The notes: a model not told the origin generated them from the sequence alone. Shown: positions 1-6,578, counted from the first letter of the stretch. The stretch: 10,337 nucleotides of DNA from Planctomycetaceae bacterium (GCA_009776995.1 WRMR01000138.1:1-10337), one strand, 5' to 3'. Made by a program: numbers and translations.

Positions 1-1
1 C

Positions 2-121
2 GATACCGAGGTAAAGCATGGGAATCTCCGTTGTGAAATTGTTGATTGGGGAAAATCAACTTTACCTTACGGGAAATTCTCTTGCAGAATCGAATCGGAA
101 TTCGATTCGGTATCTTTCTGA
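2..121 (+). CDS. Possible 3' end of a gene that begins before the window
   Basis: The second plus-strand frame is open from the window edge for 39 codons and ends at TGA 119-121. The translation begins DTEVKHGNLRCEIVDWGKS and ends ESEFDSVSF; it is mixed in composition and reads like protein, whereas the other two plus frames stop within the first 36 bases. No domain can be recognised in so short a tail. If real, the gene converges on the HEAT-repeat lipoprotein gene. Its last codons would overlap a perfect 9-bp inverted repeat at 87-108. The call rests only on an open frame and plausible composition, so chance is a real alternative. Confidence 0.35.
   Translation, partial: DTEVKHGNLRCEIVDWGKSTLPYGKFSCRIESEFDSVSF
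87..108. repeat. Perfect 9-bp inverted repeat, 4-base loop
   Basis: GAATCGAAT at 87-95 and ATTCGATTC at 100-108 are perfect inverted copies around the loop CGGA. There is no T-run directly after it on either strand, so it does not look like a standard intrinsic terminator. It could be a DNA-binding dyad or an RNA hairpin near the end of the possible gene at 2-121. Confidence 0.55.
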
Positions 122-326
122 ATATCACGAACCGCGTGTATTGACAAATAATCGGCGGTTGTTCCGGTTGGGGCGGGATTTTATGGTGTTCTCGGTTTCC
201 ATCGGTCGGGGAGGAGATCGAAGAGTTCTGCTTCGGAGTTCAGGTCGCTGCGTCGTTCCCGAAAAACCCGTTCGCTTACGCTTCGGGCTACTGTTGGGAA
301 ACCACAGTTGAATGTTTGGTCGGGTG
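122..326. other. Non-coding gap downstream of the HEAT lipoprotein gene
   Basis: I see no convincing gene here. Frames that cross it give low-complexity, Arg-rich shadows. The segment at 258-293 has CCCGAA/TTCGGG (258-263 and 282-287) as a 6-bp inverted repeat. Read on the minus strand, a short CCCG/CGGG stem (287-284 with 270-267) is followed by five T residues (266-262), which makes a weak candidate terminator for the lipoprotein gene. The word at 267-293 (CCCGTTCGCTTACGC, then TTCGGGCTACTG) resembles short interspersed words I associate with planctomycete intergenic DNA; that association is from memory. Confidence 0.4.
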
Positions 327-3218
327 CTATTGCGTTCCCCTCTGTTTCCAAAGGGCGATGCGTTCCTGTGGCGAATAATAGGCCATTTCCTGCGGCGGGA
401 CGATGTCGTGACCGGCGGCCAGCGGCAGTGCGTCAAGGGCTTCCTGCCGAATTGCACCCGATTCATCAAGCAGCCGCACCAGCAGGGGGATATATTTGCG
501 GTCGGGAGTCTTTTTGACGCCCTGGGCGATGGCCATTTTTGTTGTCCGGTCGCCGGAAACCGCCAGGCGTTCGAGCGCATTTTGACCTTCCGGGTCACCC
601 CAGCGGTCAAGTGCCAACGCCGCGTCAACGACCACCAGCGGTTGCGCGTGCGTCAACAAGGGTCGCACATTCGCGGCACACTCCTTTGTGCCGATTTTTG
701 CCAACGCCTGCAATGCTGCACGTGACACGGACGTGGTTGGGTGATTGATCTCGGCCAGCAGTGCCGGAATATCATCAAATTGACCATACTCGCCAATGTG
801 CAAACACGCCCGGCGATGCAGTTCCGGCGAAGCGTGCGCCAGCGAACCGGCGGTCAGCGATTTGCGAAGTTGCCCCAATGTGAGTGCGAGCAATTCCTGT
901 TGGCGCAGCGTTACTTGATCCGCCGTTTGTGTGCCATGCCGGTCGATGTCAAGTTGTGCGAGTTTTTCCGCCTGCCGGTCGGTAAAATCCCAAAGCCGCT
1001 GCAACACGATTTCATCGTGTTCGCGAACGGCATGCGCGGCCAGTTGTCGGTACAACAGCGGCGAAACCTCGCCGAACTTCGTTTCACCGACCAGTTCGGC
1101 AACCGCCGTCCGCCGTAGTCCCGTATCATTCTGATCGAGTCGCCGCGTGATTTCAAACAGCGAATCAACATCCGGCAACACCTGTCGGGTGACCGCGTCG
1201 TGCAACGGCCGGCCTTCGACGACGACAAGCTGCTCAAGAATCGGCAACAACATCGGCCCCGTCCCGGCCAGTTGCGTCAGGGTGTGTTGATACTGTTGCG
1301 GCGTGCCCCCTTGGTGCAGTTGAGCCAGCAACATGCGCACGTGGTCATAATCGGCCTGTGCCGGCACGTCAGGCACCACCTCATGCGATTCCCTGCCTGC
1401 TTGTTGTATGCTTTGTTGCGCGAGTTGCATCCCGGAACCATTCGGTACAAGCGCATTCCCGGTTTGCATTGTTCCTCGTCCCTCATCGCTCGTCCCCCGT
1501 CCCTCATTCAACACACTTGCAATTCCCGCCTGCAAAGCCCCGGTTTGCCAGTCATGCTGAAACTGCGCGGCCAACTGTTGATAGTGCGCCTTGCGTGTTT
1601 CAGTGCGGCTGTTCGGCTGATACTGCCGGGCAGGTTCCCAGTACCGCGCAAGCATTTCGGTCGCCTGAATTCGGGTTTCGAGCGCATTGCCGCCCATTGC
1701 GCCGAACAACAATTCAGCCGTTGATTCCGGATGCCAATGCCGCAATGAGTCGAGCGTTGTCAGTTGCACCTGCACACTCACGTCGCGCAAATACTTTTGC
1801 GCAATCGCATGAGTTCGCGGGTGATCGGATTTTGCCAGTTCCCGCGCGACTGCTTTGCGAACCTCCCAGCCGGGATCGTCGCACATTGGATACACTTTGT
1901 CATGTAGCCCGACCTGGCCAAAGGCGGTCACAACTTCGGCACGAATCGCCGATGACGGATCATTGGTCAGTGACCCAAGCAACACAATCGCTTCGTCCGT
2001 TTGCAGGATACCCAGTCCGCGAATGGCTGCAATGCGTGTCGATGCTCTCGGGTTTCGCAATCCCATATCGAGACAGATCATCGCCTGCGGGTGACGCCAG
2101 CGTGCCACGGCGATTAAGGCTGCTTCCTGTATTGCCGTGTTCGGATCGCCGCAATAGCGCACAAGACAATCAGGCAGGAACACTTGCCCCTGCTGTTGCG
2201 GTGGATTGTCACGCCACACACAGACGGCGGCCAGTCGCACTTTTGCGTCGCGGCTTTCGAGTGGCCGCATAAAACACGGCTCGTTTGACATCGGCATTCG
2301 TGCCGCCAGAGCGTACAATACTTCGATGGCCAACTCCGGCACACCGCCTTTGCGATTGCCGTTGGCATCGGTGTAATCGCAATAGGTGTCCGACAATACC
2401 AGCAACGTATCGGGGGTTGTTGTTGGGAGCGACGCGAGTGCCTCAACCGCCGCGCAACGCATCGCAAGGGATCGTGAAACGTCGTTGGCCAAAGCGACAA
2501 GTGCGTCACCCGTTCGTGTGTCACCTGCCCGTGCCAGCGTTATCATCGCGTTGCCGCGCACCAGCGGGTTTTCGTGCCTCAACAAAGCCTGCCAATCCGG
2601 TTGATGTTCCGGTGGCAAAATCCGTATCTCTTCCAACCCGCGATGCCGCCATCGCCAGGGCGATTCAGGCGGCTGATCGGTTTTCCCGTCGCGATAACGC
2701 TCCAGTTCCAGATTGGCCACCCATCGGTCCTGCTCCAGCGGAATCGGTACACCACCATGCACCGCACCGCCAATATTATTATTGTATTGTCCTGACACCG
2801 CCTCTTGTGTCATGGCCGCGTTGACAATTCCCTGTGTGACGTCTTGTTGCGAGTAAGATGCTTGCACAATGCCGTTATCCGGTGTTGTGCGATGCGGCTC
2901 ATCCAGAGCCGTTATCCCGACGTACCAATCGGCCGCATTGGGAGCTTCCGCCAGCGTATCGGACCAACTCACGGCATGATCGTCAACATGTTGCCGCATG
3001 TCCCGCGAAGCGTTTTCCGCAAGCATGATTTCGTGCAAATCGTCCACTGCGGGTTTCGGCAGCTTTTCACGTTGCGAAAAATCAATCGGAATGCCGAACA
3101 GACCACTCCGGGTTCCAATCGAAAACCCCCGGCAACCGCTCGATAACACGAGCCCACACATCAATGCAACGATAATCAATGTGCAGTGGTATTTATGGCA
3201 ATTTTGATATTTTATCAA
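327..3218 (-). CDS. Large HEAT-repeat lipoprotein, exported
   Basis: This 963-residue protein is probably a lipid-anchored envelope scaffold that binds a partner through helical repeats; no enzymatic motif is visible. Residues 13-28 form a hydrophobic signal peptide ending LSSGC, with Cys29 as the likely lipidated residue (Ser at -3 is slightly unusual). Helical repeats typical of the HEAT/PBS-lyase superfamily run through about 208-545 (for example HENPLVRGNAMITLARAG and NPRASTRIAAIRGLGIL) and again through about 650-940 (for example TSVSRAALQALAKIG). A Gln-rich linker, about 545-640, separates them and contains EGRGTSDEGRGT at 572-583, a repeat-DNA insertion. The start is TTG at 3218, chosen because AAGGAG lies 9 bases upstream and the signal peptide begins there; no in-frame ATG precedes it. 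The stop is TAG. It is divergent from the blaI-like gene and appears monocistronic. The partner and role are unknown. Confidence 0.88.
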   Translation of the reverse strand: MIKYQNCHKYHCTLIIVALMCGLVLSSGCRGFSIGTRSGLFGIPIDFSQREKLPKPAVDDLHEIMLAENASRDMRQHVDDHAVSWSDTLAEAPNAADWYVGITALDEPHRTTPDNGIVQASYSQQDVTQGIVNAAMTQEAVSGQYNNNIGGAVHGGVPIPLEQDRWVANLELERYRDGKTDQPPESPWRWRHRGLEEIRILPPEHQPDWQALLRHENPLVRGNAMITLARAGDTRTGDALVALANDVSRSLAMRCAAVEALASLPTTTPDTLLVLSDTYCDYTDANGNRKGGVPELAIEVLYALAARMPMSNEPCFMRPLESRDAKVRLAAVCVWRDNPPQQQGQVFLPDCLVRYCGDPNTAIQEAALIAVARWRHPQAMICLDMGLRNPRASTRIAAIRGLGILQTDEAIVLLGSLTNDPSSAIRAEVVTAFGQVGLHDKVYPMCDDPGWEVRKAVARELAKSDHPRTHAIAQKYLRDVSVQVQLTTLDSLRHWHPESTAELLFGAMGGNALETRIQATEMLARYWEPARQYQPNSRTETRKAHYQQLAAQFQHDWQTGALQAGIASVLNEGRGTSDEGRGTMQTGNALVPNGSGMQLAQQSIQQAGRESHEVVPDVPAQADYDHVRMLLAQLHQGGTPQQYQHTLTQLAGTGPMLLPILEQLVVVEGRPLHDAVTRQVLPDVDSLFEITRRLDQNDTGLRRTAVAELVGETKFGEVSPLLYRQLAAHAVREHDEIVLQRLWDFTDRQAEKLAQLDIDRHGTQTADQVTLRQQELLALTLGQLRKSLTAGSLAHASPELHRRACLHIGEYGQFDDIPALLAEINHPTTSVSRAALQALAKIGTKECAANVRPLLTHAQPLVVVDAALALDRWGDPEGQNALERLAVSGDRTTKMAIAQGVKKTPDRKYIPLLVRLLDESGAIRQEALDALPLAAGHDIVPPQEMAYYSPQERIALWKQRGTQ
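1475..1507 (-). repeat. GAGGGACG-type repeat word inserted in frame in the HEAT gene
   Basis: On the plus strand, CGTCCCTCAT occurs at 1477-1486 and again at 1498-1507, exactly 21 bases apart. CTCGTCCC also occurs at 1475-1482 and 1489-1496. Because 21 is a multiple of three, the insertion stays in frame and encodes EGRGT twice (residues 572-576 and 579-583) in the linker between the two HEAT blocks. The composition is unlike the surrounding Gln/Ala-rich linker. Confidence 0.7.
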
Positions 3219-3227
3219 TGCACAGTT

Positions 3228-3233
3228 CTCCTT
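3228..3233 (-). promoter_or_regulatory. Ribosome binding site that fixes the TTG start of the HEAT gene
   Basis: AAGGAG on the minus strand ends 9 bases before the TTG at 3218. The first in-frame ATG is only at residue 20, inside the signal peptide, so the TTG is the better start. Confidence 0.8.
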
Positions 3234-3271
3234 AACTGCCCATTTTGACTGAGCGGGACAAAAATCGACAA

Positions 3272-3300
3272 ATTATATAATATTACGCCCTTGGAAACAA
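3272..3300 (-). promoter_or_regulatory. Sigma-70-type promoter of the HEAT lipoprotein gene
   Basis: The minus strand reads TTGTTT (3300-3295), a 17-base spacer, and TATAAT (3277-3272), a perfect -10 hexamer. Transcription would start near 3265, giving a leader of about 47 bases that contains the AAGGAG site. The -35 matches consensus only in its TTG, so strength would come mainly from the -10. Confidence 0.65.
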
Positions 3301-3405
3301 GGCATTTTCAGCCCGATATGAGCATTTTGACATGAATCTATCTCGAAACCATGACCTCTGCGATTTTAGCGTCCTTGCGAGAAACGCATGATGAATCTTC
3401 AAGTC

Positions 3406-3430
3406 TTTTTATATCAACAATTTATAAAAA
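3406..3430. promoter_or_regulatory. AT-rich dyad in the divergent control region
   Basis: TTTTTATA at 3406-3413 and TATAAAAA at 3423-3430 are perfect 8-bp inverted copies with a 9-base spacer. The dyad sits between the two divergent promoters, about 105 bases upstream of the HEAT-gene promoter. It may bind a regulator or simply be an AT-rich palindrome; no factor can be named. Confidence 0.35.
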
Positions 3431-3568
3431 CGCAACAAAAATGATGGCACAAAACTACATCAATTTGTAATCGTCGGTGGTACACTTGCGATTCCGTGAG
3501 GTAGTTTTTAGTGCACATTCCGGCATGGCAATCAACGGTGCCGATACGTCTCCTGATGCAATAGACAA

Positions 3569-3609
3569 AAACGACGGCGCAGAGATGTCTGCCCGTCGTT
3601 TGTTTTTTT
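3569..3609 (+). terminator. Strong intrinsic terminator with no gene in front of it
   Basis: AAACGACGG (3569-3577) pairs with CCGTCGTTT (3593-3601). Above a single bulged C (3578), GCAGA (3579-3583) pairs with TCTGC (3588-3592) around the loop GATG. The sequence continues as G plus seven T (3603-3609). This is a textbook rho-independent terminator for plus-strand transcription, and the reverse strand has a shorter T-run. It lies 46 bases upstream of the blaI -35 box, so it would also insulate the repressor operon from upstream read-through. No convincing plus-strand coding region precedes it; a small RNA from within about 3330-3568 is possible. Confidence 0.8.
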
Positions 3610-3632
3610 GACGAAAACCGGAAGATTTCACG

Positions 3633-3652
3633 GCAATTCACTCTCGAATTGC
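3633..3652. promoter_or_regulatory. Inverted repeat just upstream of the blaI -35 box
   Basis: GCAATTC (3633-3639) and GAATTGC (3646-3652) are perfect 7-bp inverted copies around six bases, ending two bases before the -35 hexamer. BlaI-family repressors bind dyads in their own promoters, so this is a candidate operator, although it does not show the TACA/TGTA core known from staphylococcal bla/mec operators. Confidence 0.4.
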
Positions 3653-3654
3653 TC

Positions 3655-3683
3655 TTGACTCCCAAGTCTGAAAGTGCTATATT
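3655..3683 (+). promoter_or_regulatory. Sigma-70-type promoter of the blaI-like/M56 operon
   Basis: TTGACT (3655-3660), a 17-base spacer and TATATT (3678-3683) match the consensus at 5/6 and 5/6. Transcription would begin near 3690 and give a leader of about 53 bases before the ATG at 3743. The promoter is flanked and overlapped by inverted repeats, which fits autoregulation. Confidence 0.75.
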
Positions 3684-3712
3684 TCGAGCAGATGCTTCAA
3701 TTAAAGCACTTT
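3671..3712. promoter_or_regulatory. Inverted repeat overlapping the -10 box and transcription start
   Basis: AAAGTGCT (3671-3678) and AGCACTTT (3705-3712) are perfect 8-bp inverted copies separated by 26 bases. The left arm touches the first base of the -10 hexamer and the right arm lies in the early transcribed leader. Because the left arm is upstream of the predicted start, it is a DNA dyad and not an RNA hairpin. A repressor dimer pair bound here would block the promoter; it is a candidate operator for the BlaI-like protein. Confidence 0.45.
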
Positions 3713-3742
3713 TTGATAAAACACAGGATTTGGGAGGAATTC

Positions 3743-4141
3743 ATGTCACAATCGTCACCCCGACTGGAGACGCTTGCGCCTCGCGAGCGTCAGGTGGTCG
3801 AAACTGTGCTCCGGCTTGGCGAAGCGTCGGTCGGCGATGTCCTTGCCGTTATCCCGGACCCGCCTACGTACAGCGGGATTCGGGCTATTATGAACGTGCT
3901 CGTTCAAAAAGGTTTTCTCGAATACCGGCGTGAGAAAACGAAATACCTCTATCAGGCCGTGATCGAAAAAAATTCGACCCGCGCGGCGATGCTGAAAAAC
4001 CTGCTGGAGAATTTCTTTGCCGGGAACCCTTCCGAAGTCGTGGCCGCGTTGCTCGATGTGGCCGCCGAAAATCTCAAGGAAAAAGATTACCGTGAATTGA
4101 AACAAATGATCGAAAACGCAAGAAAGGAAAACGTGACATGA
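3743..4141 (+). CDS. blaI-like: BlaI/MecI-family transcriptional repressor
   Basis: This 132-residue cytoplasmic winged-helix repressor (Penicillinase_R family) most likely represses its own operon, which also encodes its membrane protease partner. The winged-helix DNA-binding part covers about 8-75: LAPRERQVVETVLRLG begins helix 1, PTYSGIRAIMNVLVQKGFLE (41-60) holds the recognition helix with the family's YS..RA.....L..KG pattern, and EKTKYLYQAV is the wing. Residues 76-125 form the helical dimerisation part. The ATG at 3743 was chosen because TGGGAGGA lies 4 bases upstream; an earlier in-frame ATG at 3674 lies inside the promoter. The length is normal for the family (about 120-135). In staphylococcal BlaI/MecI the partner protease cuts an Asn-Phe bond; I do not see that pair at the equivalent place (around 102-106), so the cleavage site may differ. 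It overlaps the next gene by ATGA. Confidence 0.92.
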   Translation: MSQSSPRLETLAPRERQVVETVLRLGEASVGDVLAVIPDPPTYSGIRAIMNVLVQKGFLEYRREKTKYLYQAVIEKNSTRAAMLKNLLENFFAGNPSEVVAALLDVAAENLKEKDYRELKQMIENARKENVT

Positions 4142-6261
4142 TATCTTATTTCGCCCAATGGTTGTTCAGTGCAAGCCTTTTGCTGCTTGCTGCGATGGTC
4201 GCCTCGCTGTTATTCCGGCGAGCCTCCGCGTCGTTTCAGTACAAGCTCTGGAACTACGTGATGATCGGTCTGCTTCTGCTGCCGTTGCTGATTCTGCTCG
4301 TGCCCCAACAGATGCTTGGCGTCATTCCACTGACGCCCGATGAACTGGAAACGCAACTGAAACCGGTTGCTCCCGAAACGCTCCCCGCACCGCATTATCT
4401 GTCAGAGGAAATCCGATATCTCCTTACAGACCCCAAAGCAAAGTATGATGAATCAGAAAACTTGAGGCAGGCGGAATTGGAGTGGGAAACGGTATGGATG
4501 AATGACAAGCCAGCAACTCTCACTCAACTTCGACAAGCCGCAGCAGCCTCAACGCCTACTGTCGCACCCTCACCCAGTATTCCGGCTTTTTCACCGAAAC
4601 AATACAACATCTCTCTTCCGTCGCTTTCTCAGTGTTTCCCGGGACTCTGGATAACGGGAACACTCGTTTTGATATGCCGGTTTCTCCTGTCGTTTCGGGC
4701 TGCCCGGAAATTGCTTGGCAGAATGCTCCCGGTCGAAAACGAGGCGGTGCGAAAACTGGCCGACGGGATTGCGAAACGCTTGTGGGTTTACCGTCCCATC
4801 ACGCTGTTGCAGAACGAAGTCGCCACGGTCCCGTTTACGCTGGGAGTACGAAGACCAACGGTCGTTTTGCCAAGTGCCGCAGTGGAAAACTGGAGCGAGT
4901 CGCAATTGCGGACGATTTTGACGCATGAAATCGCGCACATTCAGCGCGGCGATGTGTGGGGACAATGGCTCACGCAATTTGTGTTCTGCCTCTATTGGCT
5001 TCATCCGCTGATTTGGTTTGCCGCGTGGCGAATCCGGGTCACACGGGAATTGGCCTGCGACGACCTGGTCTTGCTCAGCGGCGATGAACCGGCGGATTTT
5101 GCCGACATACTTTTGGAACTGGCCAACTCGTTCCCGGCGAAAAGCCGATTCGCTCCCGGTTGCGGCGTTGCGGTCTTTGAACGCAGGAACATCGTCCGGC
5201 AACGAATCACGTCGATCCTCAACACCGGGACGCGCCGCATTCCTGTCGGCTGGATTGGGACGCTTGCCTTGCTGTTCTTCGCGGCCATCGGCGTCACATT
5301 CGCGTCCGTCCTTTCGCCTTTTGCGGATCGTCATTCCGAAAGAGTAACGCAAGAGATGTTGCAAGAGTTTCGCCAGGAATTGGCTGCTTGTGAACCTGAT
5401 CCTTTGGAAATTATCGCGAAGTTTCAACATTTGCAAAGAATTCGAAGCGAATACGATTCGGAAGGGCATTATATCCCGGAAAAAGCGGCGAAAAATTTTG
5501 ACAAGGAGCTGAATAACGGTCACGTCAGGTTGGAGCTTCGCTTCATGATGATCCCGGAGCCATTCGGGAAAACCCTCCTCGCAAACCGAGCAATGGACTG
5601 GACGGGAGGACTGTTGTTTCCGGGACGGCATGACTACCTGGTTGAGACACCCGGTCCCTATCAAACGGAACCGCAACCCGGGATGTACTCTTTGGCAACG
5701 ACCGTACCATTGCCGCTCCATTTTCGTTTTATGGGCAAGGCAAATGCGAAGCGTTTTTCAAACATCTTCCAGAATCATTCGAGAGCGAGCATTTTGCAAG
5801 CACCCAAGTTCACATTGATCAGCGGGCAATCCGCGCATATCAACGATACGACTGAAAGATGCTTTGTCACCGGTCTCATCCCGGTGGTAGGGGATTTTGC
5901 CGTTGGCTATCAACCGATCACCCAGACATTCCAAGAAGGGACAAACGTCAAATGCCAGGCGACATTGCTGGAAGATCGTTCCTGCCGGATTGACTATTGC
6001 GTTGCGGAATTTGCAAGAATGGATGACGCGGAACTGGTGACAATTCGGAAAGAGGCGGCAAAAACCGCATCTAAAGATGACGCGCAAGCGGGCGTCGCCA
6101 TGATTCAAGTCCCGAATGTCCGCTCTTACCGGATTTCGATCCCGGAAATTGTCATCCCCGAAGGCATGTCCCTGCTCGTTGCTGTCCCGGGAATCGTCCA
6201 GTCTCCCGTATTCGACCCGATGTTCCTGATGATCACGACCCACGAGATTGAAACGGACTGA
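4138..6261 (+). CDS. BlaR1/MecR1-type M56 membrane metallopeptidase with a secretin-like C-terminal domain
   Basis: This 707-residue inner-membrane protein is the likely signal receptor and protease partner of the upstream repressor. Membrane segments are seen at about 5-25, 38-58, 168-186, 276-297 and 371-394. The zinc site is HEIAH (His263, Glu264, His267), and Glu304 in TRELACDD is the likely third ligand, as in peptidase family M56. Beyond the last membrane segment, where BlaR1 has its penicillin-binding sensor, there is a different domain. Residues 462-700 contain VRLELRFMMIP, ILQAPKFTLISGQSAHI (552-568) and a final IPEIVIPEGMSLLV (668-681), the pattern of secretin C-terminal (GspD-like) domains. 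I see no SxxK/KTG sensor motifs. The gene starts by ATGA overlap with the repressor gene, with AAAGGA 9 bases upstream, suggesting translational coupling. The inducing signal is unknown; beta-lactam is unlikely. Confidence 0.88.
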   Translation: MISYFAQWLFSASLLLLAAMVASLLFRRASASFQYKLWNYVMIGLLLLPLLILLVPQQMLGVIPLTPDELETQLKPVAPETLPAPHYLSEEIRYLLTDPKAKYDESENLRQAELEWETVWMNDKPATLTQLRQAAAASTPTVAPSPSIPAFSPKQYNISLPSLSQCFPGLWITGTLVLICRFLLSFRAARKLLGRMLPVENEAVRKLADGIAKRLWVYRPITLLQNEVATVPFTLGVRRPTVVLPSAAVENWSESQLRTILTHEIAHIQRGDVWGQWLTQFVFCLYWLHPLIWFAAWRIRVTRELACDDLVLLSGDEPADFADILLELANSFPAKSRFAPGCGVAVFERRNIVRQRITSILNTGTRRIPVGWIGTLALLFFAAIGVTFASVLSPFADRHSERVTQEMLQEFRQELAACEPDPLEIIAKFQHLQRIRSEYDSEGHYIPEKAAKNFDKELNNGHVRLELRFMMIPEPFGKTLLANRAMDWTGGLLFPGRHDYLVETPGPYQTEPQPGMYSLATTVPLPLHFRFMGKANAKRFSNIFQNHSRASILQAPKFTLISGQSAHINDTTERCFVTGLIPVVGDFAVGYQPITQTFQEGTNVKCQATLLEDRSCRIDYCVAEFARMDDAELVTIRKEAAKTASKDDAQAGVAMIQVPNVRSYRISIPEIVIPEGMSLLVAVPGIVQSPVFDPMFLMITTHEIETD

Positions 6262-6408
6262 CAGGCTTTCGCCGGAAAATCATCGGACAGGATTTATGGA
6301 ATTCTCAGGACAGGGGAGGACTTCTTTTGCCGTATTCCAGTATTCGTACGAGCGGCGCATCTCTACGGGATGCAAGCCGAATATTCCACGGAATCGTTAC
6401 ATGAATGC

Positions 6409-6437
6409 TTGCCGACGGTGTGCGACTCTGATAGAAT
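6409..6437 (+). promoter_or_regulatory. Candidate promoter of the exported beta-propeller gene
   Basis: TTGCCG (6409-6414), a 17-base spacer and TAGAAT (6432-6437) fit a sigma-70 promoter. Transcription would begin near 6444, leaving an unusually long leader of about 135 bases made largely of repeats. Only sequence fit supports it. Confidence 0.5.
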
Positions 6438-6462
6438 CATCGTAACCGTTCACGACAGTTCA

Positions 6463-6487
6463 TTTTCACCACGAAGTCACGAAGAAG
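6463..6487. repeat. CACGAAG intergenic repeat, copy 1
   Basis: TTTTCACCACGAAG followed by TCACGAAGAAG has two CACGAAG units 8 bases apart (6470-6476 and 6478-6484). The same element, longer, occurs at 10259-10293 in this window, so it is a dispersed repeat. It lies in the leader of the propeller gene. Confidence 0.75.
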
Positions 6488-6557
6488 TGCAGAGTTCAGA
6501 ACGCGAAGTACCAGAGTAAAAAAACACTCTGAACTCTTGCCTCTGCACTCTGAACTC
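6486..6557. repeat. GAGTTCAGAGTG direct and inverted repeat cluster
   Basis: CACTCTGAACTC occurs at 6525-6536 and 6546-6557, exactly 21 bases apart. Opposite-strand copies precede them: GCAGAGTTCAGA at 6489-6500 can pair with TCTGAACTCTTGC at 6528-6540 (one bulge), AGTGCAGA at 6486-6493 can pair with TCTGCACT at 6542-6549, and CAGAGT at 6512-6517 can pair with ACTCTG at 6526-6531. The pairings exclude one another, so the leader of the downstream gene can fold in several ways. Confidence 0.7.
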
Positions 6558-6565
6558 CTTCGTAT

Positions 6566-6570
6566 GGGAG
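6566..6570 (+). promoter_or_regulatory. Ribosome binding site that fixes the propeller-gene start
   Basis: GGGAG lies 8 bases before the ATG at 6579, which also begins a good signal peptide. The earlier in-frame ATG at 6537 is inside the repeat cluster and has no such site. Confidence 0.65.
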
Positions 6571-6578
6571 ACCCCACC

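Larger units (their letters stand above)
6262..6578. other. Intergenic region with promoter and repeats, no gene
   Basis: No convincing coding region is seen. The first 147 bases after the M56 gene contain no clear intrinsic terminator. The remainder holds a promoter, a CACGAAG repeat and a hairpin-rich direct repeat, each listed separately. Confidence 0.6.

Noticed and set aside
18..311. A 97-codon plus-strand open frame with GAGGT before its ATG
   Set aside because: The translation is Arg/Gly-rich past residue 40 and crosses the non-coding repeat-like word at 267-293; the overlapping open frame at 2-121 looks more protein-like.
1358..2272. A 304-codon plus-strand open frame opposite the HEAT lipoprotein gene
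   Set aside because: It is antisense to a well-supported gene, has Arg/Pro/Ser-rich shadow composition, and shows no domain or ribosome binding site.
3525..3611. A 28-codon open frame (starting MAINGADTSPDAID) running into the orphan terminator
   Set aside because: There is no ribosome binding site before its ATG, and its last codons are the terminator stem and T-run, so the frame is more likely incidental.
4591..5721. A 376-codon minus-strand open frame opposite the M56 peptidase gene
   Set aside because: It is the antisense shadow of the zinc-site and membrane regions of the M56 gene, is rich in Arg/Gln, and has no recognisable motif.
3743..6261. Beta-lactam resistance regulation (true blaI-blaR1)
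   Set aside because: The repressor and peptidase belong to the families, but the peptidase lacks a penicillin-binding sensor and no beta-lactamase gene is present in the window.
6463..6557. CRISPR array
   Set aside because: The repeat units are 7-12 bases, only two or three copies occur, and there are no unique spacers of regular length.
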